Below the pieces are notes generated by a model. It was not told the origin of the DNA. It searched no databases and saw only the letters and a program-made list of their open reading frames with translations. Positions 8,801 through 15,103 of a stretch of DNA of 64,000 bases are shown here, piece by piece. Each line of letters opens with the position of its first letter. The first letter of the stretch is position 1. The DNA comes from Cognatishimia sp. 1_MG-2023 (lineage in GTDB: Bacteria; Pseudomonadota; Alphaproteobacteria; Rhodobacterales; Rhodobacteraceae), in contig NZ_JAUORX010000002.1 of assembly GCF_030548175.1 (NCBI RefSeq), forward strand, positions 62,001 to 126,000, given 5' to 3'. The position numbers and the translations under genes were made by a program.

Positions 8801-10312
8801 GAATTGGCAAGACGCTTGGGCGAAAAGACGGCTGAAGCAAATGCGGCAACCAAACGCTTGAGCCCCGCCGAGGGCGCAGGCCTGAAGTCACCCACAGTCC
8901 GTCAACCCGGTCCAGTCACCAACGCCGAAAGCGCCGCGACTGCAGCGACTAAGAAGTTGAGCCCCGCCGAGGGCGCAGGCCTAAAATCGCCAACCGTCCG
9001 CCAGCCTGGCCCAGTCACAAACGCCGAAAGCGCGGCAACGGCTGCCACTAAAAAGCTAAGTCCCGCCGAAGGCGCCGGCCTGAAAGCGCCCACTGTCCGC
9101 CAGCCCGGCCCGGTCACAAACGCTGAAAGCGCGGCGACCGCTGCCACTAAAAAGCTAAGCCCTGCCGAGGGTGCTGGTCTAAAATCGCCCACTGTCCGTC
9201 AGCCCGGCCCAGTGACAACCGCCGAAAGCGCCGCGACCGCTGCCACTAAAAAGCTAAGCCCCGCCGAGGGCGCTGGCCTAAAAGCGCCAACCGTCCGTCA
9301 ACCCGGTCCGGTCACAAACGCCGAAAGTGCGGCGACAGCTGCCACCAAGAAACTAAGCCCAGCAGAGGGCGCGGGCCTAAAATCACCAACCGTGCGCCAA
9401 CCTGCACCAGTTGCCGCTCTTGATCCGCCAACCAAGCGATTGCCAGCCCCTGTTGGACCCAACCCATCGACGATCACCCGGTCTCCAATCCGTGGTCCCG
9501 CTGTTGACCCAGTGCCTGTTGTTGCCCGACCAACACCTGATGGTGGCGTGCACCTTTCGCACAACGGCCGCGAAATCACGCTACCTAAACGACAAGAAAT
9601 TGGCATCGGCCAGACATCCCGCGTGTACGGATCAGACGAAGGTATCAATGTCGTCAAACTCAGCAAAGAGGATCAAATCGCCCGCCACCTTGATGAACTC
9701 GGCCGAAGTGCGATGGAGGGCAAAGTGGCCATTCCAGAAGTTCGCGGTCGCTACAAACTAAGCGATCAGTCACGTCTGCATTCAACGGATGTCACTCCGG
9801 GTGGCACAATGACCGTGCTTGAAAAAGGTCCGCCCGTTTTTGCCAAAGCAGCAGAGGCACTACGAGCCGCCGGAAAAGGCATTGGGGCTGAACGCAAAGC
9901 TGCCCTTCAATCATTCGCAAAACGCATGAACGATGAAGGCTTCGTTGTCAGCGACCTAAAGGCGGATAACTTTGGCTTCCGCCCATCGGATAAAATGGGC
10001 GTCGACAAGGCGCTTGATTTGGTTCCGCTCGACGATGGCATTTTGATCAAGCTCAAAGCGGAATTCGCCCATCGCGCCCCTGAAATGCAAAAAATCATCA
10101 TGGATCCCGGCGATCTGGCGCGATCCTTCCCTGAGGGGCTTGCCCTCAACGACATCCGTGAACGTCTCTCGCTCTTTGATCACATGGTGGATTGGAAGGC
10201 CATGAACGGAGGGCGCGCCAACGGGCCGCTAAACACACTGGGGCAGGGGGCCGGTAACGCGCTGCCCTATACTCCCACCCTTGGTTTACATTTCAAAGGG
10301 TTAGCAAACTAA
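5891..10312 (+). CDS. Giant secreted repeat protein with coiled coil and C-terminal protein-kinase-like domain
   Basis: The start is ATG 5891, overlapping the previous stop, and the product has 1473 residues with a signal peptide (about 1-20, ending PLVAQ). Order of parts: unknown N-terminal region to about 230; charged coiled coil about 237-440; glycine-rich region about 530-700 resembling linkers of polymorphic toxins; four 10-residue LNDATRT repeats (702-741); a mixed region; eight LSPAEGAGLK-containing units (about 893-1172, spacing 33 residues where tandem); then a kinase-like domain about 1225-1420. That domain has a glycine-loop-like GIGQTSRVY (1238 onward), a VVK lysine (K1256), SDLKADNFGF as catalytic loop (D1355, K1357, N1360) and LDDG in the DFG position (1381-1383). 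The canonical HRD histidine is replaced by serine. The family is not recognised; an effector-like role is inference. Confidence 0.8.
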   Translation: MTLRIKLFSAFMLSASPLVAQTADHCKLAGNYIDLGNTTLTYVLNQDAVKRYANVDVADLFFDDDIEGEGEVAACEGGGMAGAIRCQVTTPIENQSGTTSSDANPLEATTFAPETSPLQDEGARDLIGSDLTITVPITRFYSPGPPAQVFTVPSGAPTLKSDTPITAAARQRLKDAIGRNYQTLAQQGHPVSQISMDQMMNGGTSLPITVAHQAKDDLLQTSPATPGVRLPSECVSLLRLQQEEAAAKSALQKKSRECNILKSNIKAREKENSKGGLVDSLAGFFGQDERLTRLTNRHKACVKDAAVLRASYNELKKRAKARRDRLNSDQHEREIAAIKADPKRLKEETKIRESRLIGARAQYEKQIAKIQDGMNAYNKNLLALDKQIADMKASDDPEKEAKVAALERERQRYEATYDSWLDRMISIKDVRERDFNRLLKENAKDGIGATSNKELRNAISARGLNPTEVISAEFGEGLDRAAIQAQRDRETLGGSTTTGQTSNELLAEVVEDYYTMSPAERARRLWTYGPDALKGIAEGTYEGGEGLFKLGKGLVDLVPEAAGFEGFEGSTVDKLVGAGSKLSDQFTRGTDGRANDRDVFENFSDNMGKYAGKLDDKFNRSFETLAGSGEKGIKEGVKKFAKGGTMIAGGEVAALQTLSKFNQGLKALRGLDAAGDVARGADVAADLSRAGDAATDLARAGDGLNDATRTVDRLNDATRTTDGLNDATRTTDGLNDATRTVENLGETGGTFGKTRTTPPGEVVDPNKFRPIDAGPMRKFPEKSPARATQDALERAGVDPSFARVYGARATERSADAAIAGGAFEAGVSPKTLLRNGSTTEEGLRKGIKSYLNERGVPPAEQGGIIEKFMNRPSPDLPSPTPAAAKAADLPNPATAATKKLSPAEGAGLKSPTVRQPGPVTNAESAATAATKKLSPAEGAGLKAPTVRQPAPVTPIGRDPLSRNAGRFSKEELARRLGEKTAEANAATKRLSPAEGAGLKSPTVRQPGPVTNAESAATAATKKLSPAEGAGLKSPTVRQPGPVTNAESAATAATKKLSPAEGAGLKAPTVRQPGPVTNAESAATAATKKLSPAEGAGLKSPTVRQPGPVTTAESAATAATKKLSPAEGAGLKAPTVRQPGPVTNAESAATAATKKLSPAEGAGLKSPTVRQPAPVAALDPPTKRLPAPVGPNPSTITRSPIRGPAVDPVPVVARPTPDGGVHLSHNGREITLPKRQEIGIGQTSRVYGSDEGINVVKLSKEDQIARHLDELGRSAMEGKVAIPEVRGRYKLSDQSRLHSTDVTPGGTMTVLEKGPPVFAKAAEALRAAGKGIGAERKAALQSFAKRMNDEGFVVSDLKADNFGFRPSDKMGVDKALDLVPLDDGILIKLKAEFAHRAPEMQKIIMDPGDLARSFPEGLALNDIRERLSLFDHMVDWKAMNGGRANGPLNTLGQGAGNALPYTPTLGLHFKGLAN
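7994..8113 (+). repeat. Four tandem 30-bp (10-residue) repeats
   Basis: Four consecutive units encode D-G/R-L-N-D-A-T-R-T-V/T in frame within the giant protein. They follow a looser series (GADVAADLSRAGDAATDLARAGD) of similar periodicity. Codons differ between units, so they are not identical DNA copies. Confidence 0.9.
8557..9408 (+). repeat. Eight copies of a 33-residue (99-bp) repeat, one spacer insertion
   Basis: LSPAEGAGLK-S/A-PTVRQP-G/A-PV occurs eight times. Copies 1-2 and 3-8 are spaced 99 bp apart; a longer non-repeat spacer (about residues 950-980, PIGRDPLSRNAGRF...) separates copies 2 and 3. Many synonymous differences separate the copies while the protein sequence is nearly constant. 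Only two positions alternate, S/A after LK and G/A before PV. Confidence 0.92.
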
Positions 10313-10361
10313 ATTTTCACAGGCCCTTTCATTGGGGCCAGAGGGCGCATAGCTCTATCAT

Positions 10362-11123
10362 ATGCGAGCATTTTTATTCCTAATCGCCCTTTGGCCATTC
10401 CCCGCCATTGCGCAAGACTGTGTCATCTTATTGCACGGTCTTGCCCGAACGGATGCGTCGTTCACCGTGATGGAAACGGTTCTTACGTCAGAGGGCTATC
10501 AAACCGTCAGCCCCAGCTATCCGTCTACGGTAGACACCATTGAAACCCTCGCACAAGACACACTGCCCGCAGCCTTCGAGGCCTGCCAATCCGACAGAAT
10601 CCATGTCGTAACGCATTCCATGGGGGGCATTCTGTTGCGCGCTTGGTTGGCAGACAATCAGCCAGACAAACTTGGCCACGTCGTAATGCTTGGCCCACCA
10701 AATCATGGTTCTGAAATCGTGGATACATTTGCAGACATCCCATTGTTTCAAACGATCAACGGCCCCGCAGGCCTGCAACTGTCTACTACCGGATTACCGG
10801 AAAACTTGCCGCCCGTTGATTTCTCCCTCGGCGTCATAGCCGGAGACCTTTCGCTAAACCCTTACTTCTCGTCCCTGATCGAAGGCCAAGATGATGGCAA
10901 AGTCTCGGTTTCATCCACACGAGTCGAAGGCATGACTGATCACATCACAATCGCGACCAGCCATACGTTCATGATGAACAATCCACTGGTCATTGCACAG
11001 GTCAAAACCTTTCTGAAAACGGGCGCGTTTGATCATTCCCAGACGTTGTTGGATGCGGTAATAGCTCCCGTAACAAACGCCGCCAAATCCTTGGCCCAAG
11101 AAACGGATGGCACGTTGCAATGA
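10362..11123 (+). CDS. Secreted lipase/esterase-like alpha/beta hydrolase
   Basis: A 253-residue protein with an N-terminal signal peptide (about 1-17, ending AIAQ). [15 protein letters not shown] provides the oxyanion-hole HG motif, and THSMGG at residues 84-89 holds the nucleophile serine (S86) in the GxSxG-like elbow. A later SHTF near residue 204 may supply the catalytic histidine. This pattern fits bacterial lipases and the PGAP1-like esterases acting on lipids or esters in the periplasm. The gene follows the giant protein by 49 bases on the same strand and overlaps phnM by 4 bases, suggesting one transcript. The substrate is not evident. Confidence 0.8.
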   Translation: MRAFLFLIALWPFPAIAQDCVILLHGLARTDASFTVMETVLTSEGYQTVSPSYPSTVDTIETLAQDTLPAAFEACQSDRIHVVTHSMGGILLRAWLADNQPDKLGHVVMLGPPNHGSEIVDTFADIPLFQTINGPAGLQLSTTGLPENLPPVDFSLGVIAGDLSLNPYFSSLIEGQDDGKVSVSSTRVEGMTDHITIATSHTFMMNNPLVIAQVKTFLKTGAFDHSQTLLDAVIAPVTNAAKSLAQETDGTLQ

Positions 11124-12259
11124 GCATCTCTGCAAGATTAACCGCCGCAACTGTGCTTGGGCCGGATGGTATCTCATCCAGTGACATTGCAATTGCGGAC
11201 GGCCTCATCACTCCCGATGCTGATGCCCGTTCTGTAGACCTTAGCGGCTATATGATCCTTCCGGCGATGGTCGATATCCATGGCGATGGGTTTGAACGCC
11301 ACCTCGCCCCACGTCGCGGTGCGATGAAAGACTTGGGGCAGGGCCTTCTTTCCGCAGATGCAGAACTCGCTTCCAATGGCATCGCTACAGCGACGCTTGC
11401 GCAATTCTTCAGTTGGGAAGGCGGCATGCGCGGCCCAATCTTTGCCCAGCGCTTTCTCAAAGCGCATCGCGATACACCGTTGTTGACCGACACACTGGTG
11501 CAACTGCGGTTTGAAACACATATGCTAGAGGATTACCCAGCCTTCGAAGCGCTCGTCGCTGAATTCTCAGTGCCCTATGTCGTGTTTAACGATCACCTCC
11601 CACATGACGCGCTGGCCAAGGGCAAACGCCCCCCGCGCCTGACAGGGCAGGCGTTGAAAGGTGGCCGCAGCCCCGAAACGCATCTGGCGTTGTTGCACTC
11701 TCTCCATGACCGCAGTGGCGAGGTACAGGAACATCTCACCGCACTTGCCAGCCGTCTAAAAACGCAAAACATCCAGCTTGGCAGCCACGATGACACAACC
11801 GCTGAACAACGCGCAGCTTTCAACGCGATCGGTGCCACGCTCTCTGAATTCCCTGAAACCTACGAAGCCGCGCGCGCCGCACATGACACCGGTGGCCATG
11901 TCATCCTTGGCGCGCCAAACGTTGTGCGCGGCGGATCGCACTCTGGCAACGTCGCAGCACAGGATTTGGTTGCCGAAGGTCTGTGTGACGCGCTTGCATC
12001 CGACTACCACTATCCAGCCCTGCGTCAGGCCGCGTTTAAACTGTTTGATGACAATATCTTATCGCTGCCAAAAGCATGGCACTTGATTTCACAAGGCCCC
12101 GCAGAATTGCTCGGCTTCACAGATCGCGGCACGCTCGCCCCAGGAAAACGCGCTGACCTCATCATCGTCAACGAAAGCACGCGACGGATCGAGGCAACTC
12201 TATGCGCTGGGCGCATTACTTATCTGGCCGGTGAGGCCGCGCAACGCTTTCTCGCCTAA
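11120..12259 (+). CDS. phnM: Alpha-D-ribose 1-methylphosphonate 5-triphosphate diphosphatase (PhnM-like amidohydrolase)
   Basis: A 379-residue amidohydrolase. It has the PhnM hallmark [12 protein letters not shown] (metal-binding H54 onward), NDHLP, GSHDDTT, a late [12 protein letters not shown] metal and substrate segment, and a C-terminal [15 protein letters not shown] as in urease-fold enzymes. In the C-P lyase pathway PhnM removes pyrophosphate from ribose 1-methylphosphonate 5-triphosphate. Here it stands alone: no other phn gene is in the window, and it overlaps the lipase gene by 4 bases. It may serve a C-P lyase cluster elsewhere or have taken another substrate. The length and motifs are typical. 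Confidence 0.85.
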   Translation: MSISARLTAATVLGPDGISSSDIAIADGLITPDADARSVDLSGYMILPAMVDIHGDGFERHLAPRRGAMKDLGQGLLSADAELASNGIATATLAQFFSWEGGMRGPIFAQRFLKAHRDTPLLTDTLVQLRFETHMLEDYPAFEALVAEFSVPYVVFNDHLPHDALAKGKRPPRLTGQALKGGRSPETHLALLHSLHDRSGEVQEHLTALASRLKTQNIQLGSHDDTTAEQRAAFNAIGATLSEFPETYEAARAAHDTGGHVILGAPNVVRGGSHSGNVAAQDLVAEGLCDALASDYHYPALRQAAFKLFDDNILSLPKAWHLISQGPAELLGFTDRGTLAPGKRADLIIVNESTRRIEATLCAGRITYLAGEAAQRFLA

Positions 12260-12271
12260 ACTGCAACGCAA

Positions 12272-12295
12272 AACGCCCACCAAGCGGCGGGCGTT
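12272..12295. terminator. Hairpin between convergent phnM and purK
   Basis: AACGCCC-A-CC pairs with GG-C-GGGCGTT around loop AAGC, with one mismatch. It lies 12 bases after the phnM stop and is placed to end transcription from either side. Confidence 0.6.
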
Positions 12296-12336
12296 CTAAA
12301 CGTCAGCAGGCGCAAACAGTGCCCCGCCGCTTTTCG

Positions 12337-13416
12337 TTAAGCTTTCGCAGGCAATACAACACGATTGATATGACCCATCTTACGGCCCGGCTTCGTTTCG
12401 GTCTTGCCATATAGATGCACAGCAACATGCGGCTCGACCAACAACTCCGGCACCCGATCCATATCGTCACCAATCAGGTTTTCCATCACCACATCCGAAT
12501 GCCGTTTTCCATCACCCAATGGCAATCCAACAACCGCACGGATATGCTGCTCAAACTGATCAACGGCGCAGCCATTTTGTGTCCAGTGACCAGAGTTATG
12601 AACCCGTGGCGCGATCTCGTTCACAATCAGACCTTCAGGCGTGACAAACAATTCCACACCCATGACACCAACGTAATCCAAGGCATTCAAAATCTTAGAA
12701 GCCATCAAGACCGCATCCATGCGCAGCGACCCCGCAAGGCGCGCAGGCACAGTGGTTGTCCGCAGAATACCACCGACATGCACGTTTTCACCGGGATCAA
12801 AGCAGGCAACCTCACCAGATGCGCCGCGTACTGCAATCACAGACACCTCGTGGGAAAACTTCACAAAGCCTTCCAACACGGAAGGGGAATCCGCCATATC
12901 AGCCCAAGCCGCAGATGCATCCGCCGCCGAATTGATCCGCGCCTGCCCTTTACCGTCGTAACCAAACCGCCGTGTCTTCAGAATTGAAGGTGCCCCAATT
13001 TCTGTCAACGCAGCCTTTAGGTCATCGGCGCTATCCACCATCGCAAATGGAGCAACCTTCAGCCCCAGACCCGAAAGGAATTCCTTTTCCGTGATCCGAT
13101 CTTGGCTCACCCGCAACGCTTCGCGACCCGGACGAATCTCACGGTGTGCCTCAAGGATATCCAAAGCCGATGTCGGGATATTCTCAAACTCATAGGTGAT
13201 GACATCAACTGCTTCGGCAAAGGCTAGCAAAGCCGCCTCATCTTCATAAGCCGCCGTCGTAACCTGATCCGCAACTTCTGCCGCTGGTGGGTTTGCACTT
13301 GGTTCAAAAATATGGGTTTTGTACCCCAACCGAGACGCCGCAACAGACAACATCCGCCCCAGCTGACCGCCACCCAAAATGCCGATGGTGCTACCCAGTT
13401 TCAATGCGTCACTCAT
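12337..13416 (-). CDS. purK: 5-(carboxyamino)imidazole ribonucleotide synthase
   Basis: The product has 359 residues from ATG 13416, chosen because the family begins with the nucleotide-binding [11 protein letters not shown] loop ([14 protein letters not shown]) a few residues in; a longer in-frame start exists. ATP-grasp features follow: [27 protein letters not shown], the metal-binding [26 protein letters not shown] and QFEQHIRAV. PurK carboxylates AIR with ATP and bicarbonate in purine synthesis. The start overlaps the end of purE by 8 bases, so the two enzymes of this step are coupled. Confidence 0.93.
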   Translation of the reverse strand: MSDALKLGSTIGILGGGQLGRMLSVAASRLGYKTHIFEPSANPPAAEVADQVTTAAYEDEAALLAFAEAVDVITYEFENIPTSALDILEAHREIRPGREALRVSQDRITEKEFLSGLGLKVAPFAMVDSADDLKAALTEIGAPSILKTRRFGYDGKGQARINSAADASAAWADMADSPSVLEGFVKFSHEVSVIAVRGASGEVACFDPGENVHVGGILRTTTVPARLAGSLRMDAVLMASKILNALDYVGVMGVELFVTPEGLIVNEIAPRVHNSGHWTQNGCAVDQFEQHIRAVVGLPLGDGKRHSDVVMENLIGDDMDRVPELLVEPHVAVHLYGKTETKPGRKMGHINRVVLPAKA

Positions 13417-13897
13417 CGACAGGTTCATCCGCAATAGAGGCTGACAGAGCTGCACGCCACGCGTCCAACCGCTCGGCCAAGGCACTATCTTGCAATGCCA
13501 AAATACCTGCAGCCATCAAACCGCCGTTCTTAGCACCCGCAGCACCAATCGCCATGGTTGCCACCGGAAAACCGCGCGGCATTTGCAGAATGGAATACAG
13601 GCTATCTACACCAGACAACGCTTTGGTCTGTACAGGCACACCAACAACTGGCACGCGTGTCTTGCTGGCCATCATGCCCGGCAAATGCGCAGCACCACCA
13701 GCGCCCGCAATAATCACCTGCAACCCGCGGTCTGCGGCAGTCTTACCATAGTCCCACAGACGATCAGGTGTGCGATGTGCTGAAACGATTTTGGCCTCAT
13801 AAGGCACGCCAAGCTCGTCCAATACGTCCGCTGCTTCTTTCATGGTGGGCCAGTCTGACTGGCTGCCCATGATGATTCCCACTTTGATGTCCGTCAT
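13409..13897 (-). CDS. purE: N5-carboxyaminoimidazole ribonucleotide mutase
   Basis: 162 residues, the usual class I PurE length. Clear motifs are [14 protein letters not shown] (phosphate loop, residues 6-19), [10 protein letters not shown] with catalytic H41, [14 protein letters not shown] and [14 protein letters not shown]. It converts N5-CAIR made by PurK to CAIR. The start ATG has AGAGGC about 6 bases upstream. It is the first gene of the purE-purK unit; the promoter region faces DUF465. Confidence 0.95.
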   Translation of the reverse strand: MTDIKVGIIMGSQSDWPTMKEAADVLDELGVPYEAKIVSAHRTPDRLWDYGKTAADRGLQVIIAGAGGAAHLPGMMASKTRVPVVGVPVQTKALSGVDSLYSILQMPRGFPVATMAIGAAGAKNGGLMAAGILALQDSALAERLDAWRAALSASIADEPVDE

Positions 13898-13943
13898 AGT
13901 CTGCCTCTGAATAAGGAGCGCGCACTATACCGGTATTGCCTCC

Positions 13944-14168
13944 TTAGGCAATAATATCTGGGGTCAATCGGTCCTCGATATAGGCGATTTTATCCTTAAG
14001 ACGCAGTTTCTGCTTCTTAAGGCGCTGAATTGTGAGCTGATCGGCCGTTCCACGCTCCACAAGGGCGCGAATGGCGTCGTCCAGATCGCGGTGTTCTTGG
14101 CGAAAAACTTCTAACTCGATGCGCAAGACATCGTCAGTTTTCATCGACAGGTCGCTATGGGCATTCAT
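13944..14168 (-). CDS. DUF465 (YdcH-like) small helical protein
   Basis: 74 residues from ATG 14168; a TTG at 14183 would add MGPIF but the ATG is more natural and has GGGAC about 10 bases upstream. The protein is one long charged helix pair (RIELEVFRQEHRDLDDAIRALV, LTIQRLKKQKLRLKDKIAYIEDRL), matching the DUF465/YdcH family, whose function is unknown. It is 46 bases upstream of purE on the same strand and might share its transcript. Confidence 0.8.
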   Translation of the reverse strand: MNAHSDLSMKTDDVLRIELEVFRQEHRDLDDAIRALVERGTADQLTIQRLKKQKLRLKDKIAYIEDRLTPDIIA

Positions 14169-14229
14169 GAAAATTGGTCCCAACTTACTATTCAGACAGG
14201 ATAGCCGTTAACGCTGCTTTAGCAAAGCC

Positions 14230-14258
14230 CTTGCGCTCGTTAGATGCTGTGCCCATAT
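14230..14258 (+). promoter_or_regulatory. Possible heat-shock (RpoH-type) promoter upstream of hsp20
   Basis: CTTGCG and CCATAT separated by 17 bases resemble the alphaproteobacterial sigma-32 pattern (CTTG, 17-18 bases, C-rich TAT). It lies about 70 bases before the hsp20 start. Inferred from sequence only. Confidence 0.35.
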
Positions 14259-14326
14259 TACTTTTGATCGGGCCGCCAGAACGGGGCCCAAGACAATCAC
14301 GGTCGCTTTAAGTAAAGGACGTGTCA

Positions 14327-14740
14327 ATGAGCAAACTGACCTTGGGGTCGTACCCCCACATGCTGGGCTTTGAACAGCTAGAACGCCTTCTCGAACGCAC
14401 GGCTAAAACCGGCAACGAGGGCTATCCCCCTTTTAACATTGAACAAACTTCGGACCTGTCGTACCGCATCACGCTGGCCGTCGCAGGATTCGCCGAAGAA
14501 GATTTGTCGATCACTGTTGAGGATCGTCAACTGGTGATCCGTGGTCGCCAAAGCGATGATGACGCAGAGCGCATGTTCCTCCACCGGGGAATCGCCGCAC
14601 GGCAATTTCAACGATCTTTTGTCCTGGCGGAGGGCGTCGAAGTTGGCGAAGCCGCTATGGAAAACGGCCTGTTGCACGTCGACCTGACGCGCTCGCGCCC
14701 CGAAACCGTCGTTCAAACGATCCAAATCAAGAAAGGGTAA
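14327..14740 (+). CDS. Small heat-shock protein, Hsp20/alpha-crystallin family
   Basis: 137 residues from ATG 14327 (AAAGGA 8 bases upstream; an in-frame GTG at 14321 is less well placed). The N-terminal region PHMLGFEQLERLLERTAK is followed by the alpha-crystallin domain from about residue 35: YRITLAVAGFAEEDLSITVEDRQLVIRGR, then FLHRGIAARQFQRSFVLAEGVEV and AAMENGLLHVDL. This is the IbpA-like layout. The protein binds unfolding clients in the cytoplasm for later refolding. It is followed 3 bases later by a DUF1150 gene, a common alphaproteobacterial pair. Confidence 0.93.
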   Translation: MSKLTLGSYPHMLGFEQLERLLERTAKTGNEGYPPFNIEQTSDLSYRITLAVAGFAEEDLSITVEDRQLVIRGRQSDDDAERMFLHRGIAARQFQRSFVLAEGVEVGEAAMENGLLHVDLTRSRPETVVQTIQIKKG

Positions 14741-14743
14741 GCT

Positions 14744-14968
14744 ATGCACAGCAAATTCGAATTTGAATCACAGGACGAGCGTCTGGTTTACGTGCGCGAA
14801 ATCGCGGTGGCTGATCTTCCCAAAGACATGCAGGATCAAGCAGACGGCCAAGACACCCTCTTTGCCGTTCATGCCGCTGATGGCGAGCGTTTGGCAATCG
14901 TCAAAGAACGCGGAATGGCGTTCCACCTGGCGCGTGAGAATGACTATTCGCCAGTGACTGTACACTAA
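14744..14968 (+). CDS. DUF1150 protein paired with Hsp20
   Basis: 74 residues with the DUF1150 pattern: YVREIAVADLP near the start, a middle DTLFAVHAADGERLAIV, then A-F-H-L-ARENDYSPVTVH at the end. The family is restricted mostly to alphaproteobacteria, commonly sits directly after a small heat-shock gene and is of unknown function; co-expression after heat shock is the usual inference. A GTAAGC-type spacer leaves only 3 bases after hsp20, so it is likely translated from the same message. Confidence 0.85.
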   Translation: MHSKFEFESQDERLVYVREIAVADLPKDMQDQADGQDTLFAVHAADGERLAIVKERGMAFHLARENDYSPVTVH

Positions 14969-15054
14969 ACGCAGGGGTGCCTTTTCCCTCCCCCACGGGG
15001 AGGTCGGAAAAAGGCCGTCGGACAATGCCGACAGTACGCACTCTGCAGAAACGA

Positions 15055-15084
15055 AAAAGGGCAACTCATAGGAGCTGCCCTTTT
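15055..15084. terminator. Strong bidirectional terminator between DUF1150 and sat/cysC
   Basis: AAAAGGGCA and TGCCCTTTT form a 9-bp stem around a 12-base loop with an inner CTC/GAG pairing, followed by TGTTTTG on the + side and preceded by A-rich sequence on the other. It can end both converging transcripts. Confidence 0.8.
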
Positions 15085-15103
15085 GTTTTGTTCTGTCCAA
15101 AAC

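Noticed and set aside
8302-9666. Long reading frames on the - strand opposite the 33-residue repeats (repetitive PAPSAGL-type proteins)
   Set aside because: They exist because the + strand repeat avoids certain codons; the + frame has a signal peptide, gene context and a kinase-like domain, whereas the - frames lack ribosome sites and break between repeats.
14969-15054. Possible small RNA between DUF1150 and the terminator
   Set aside because: There are small GC stems (for example GTCGG/CCGAC) but no promoter; this is most simply the 3' end of the hsp20 transcript.
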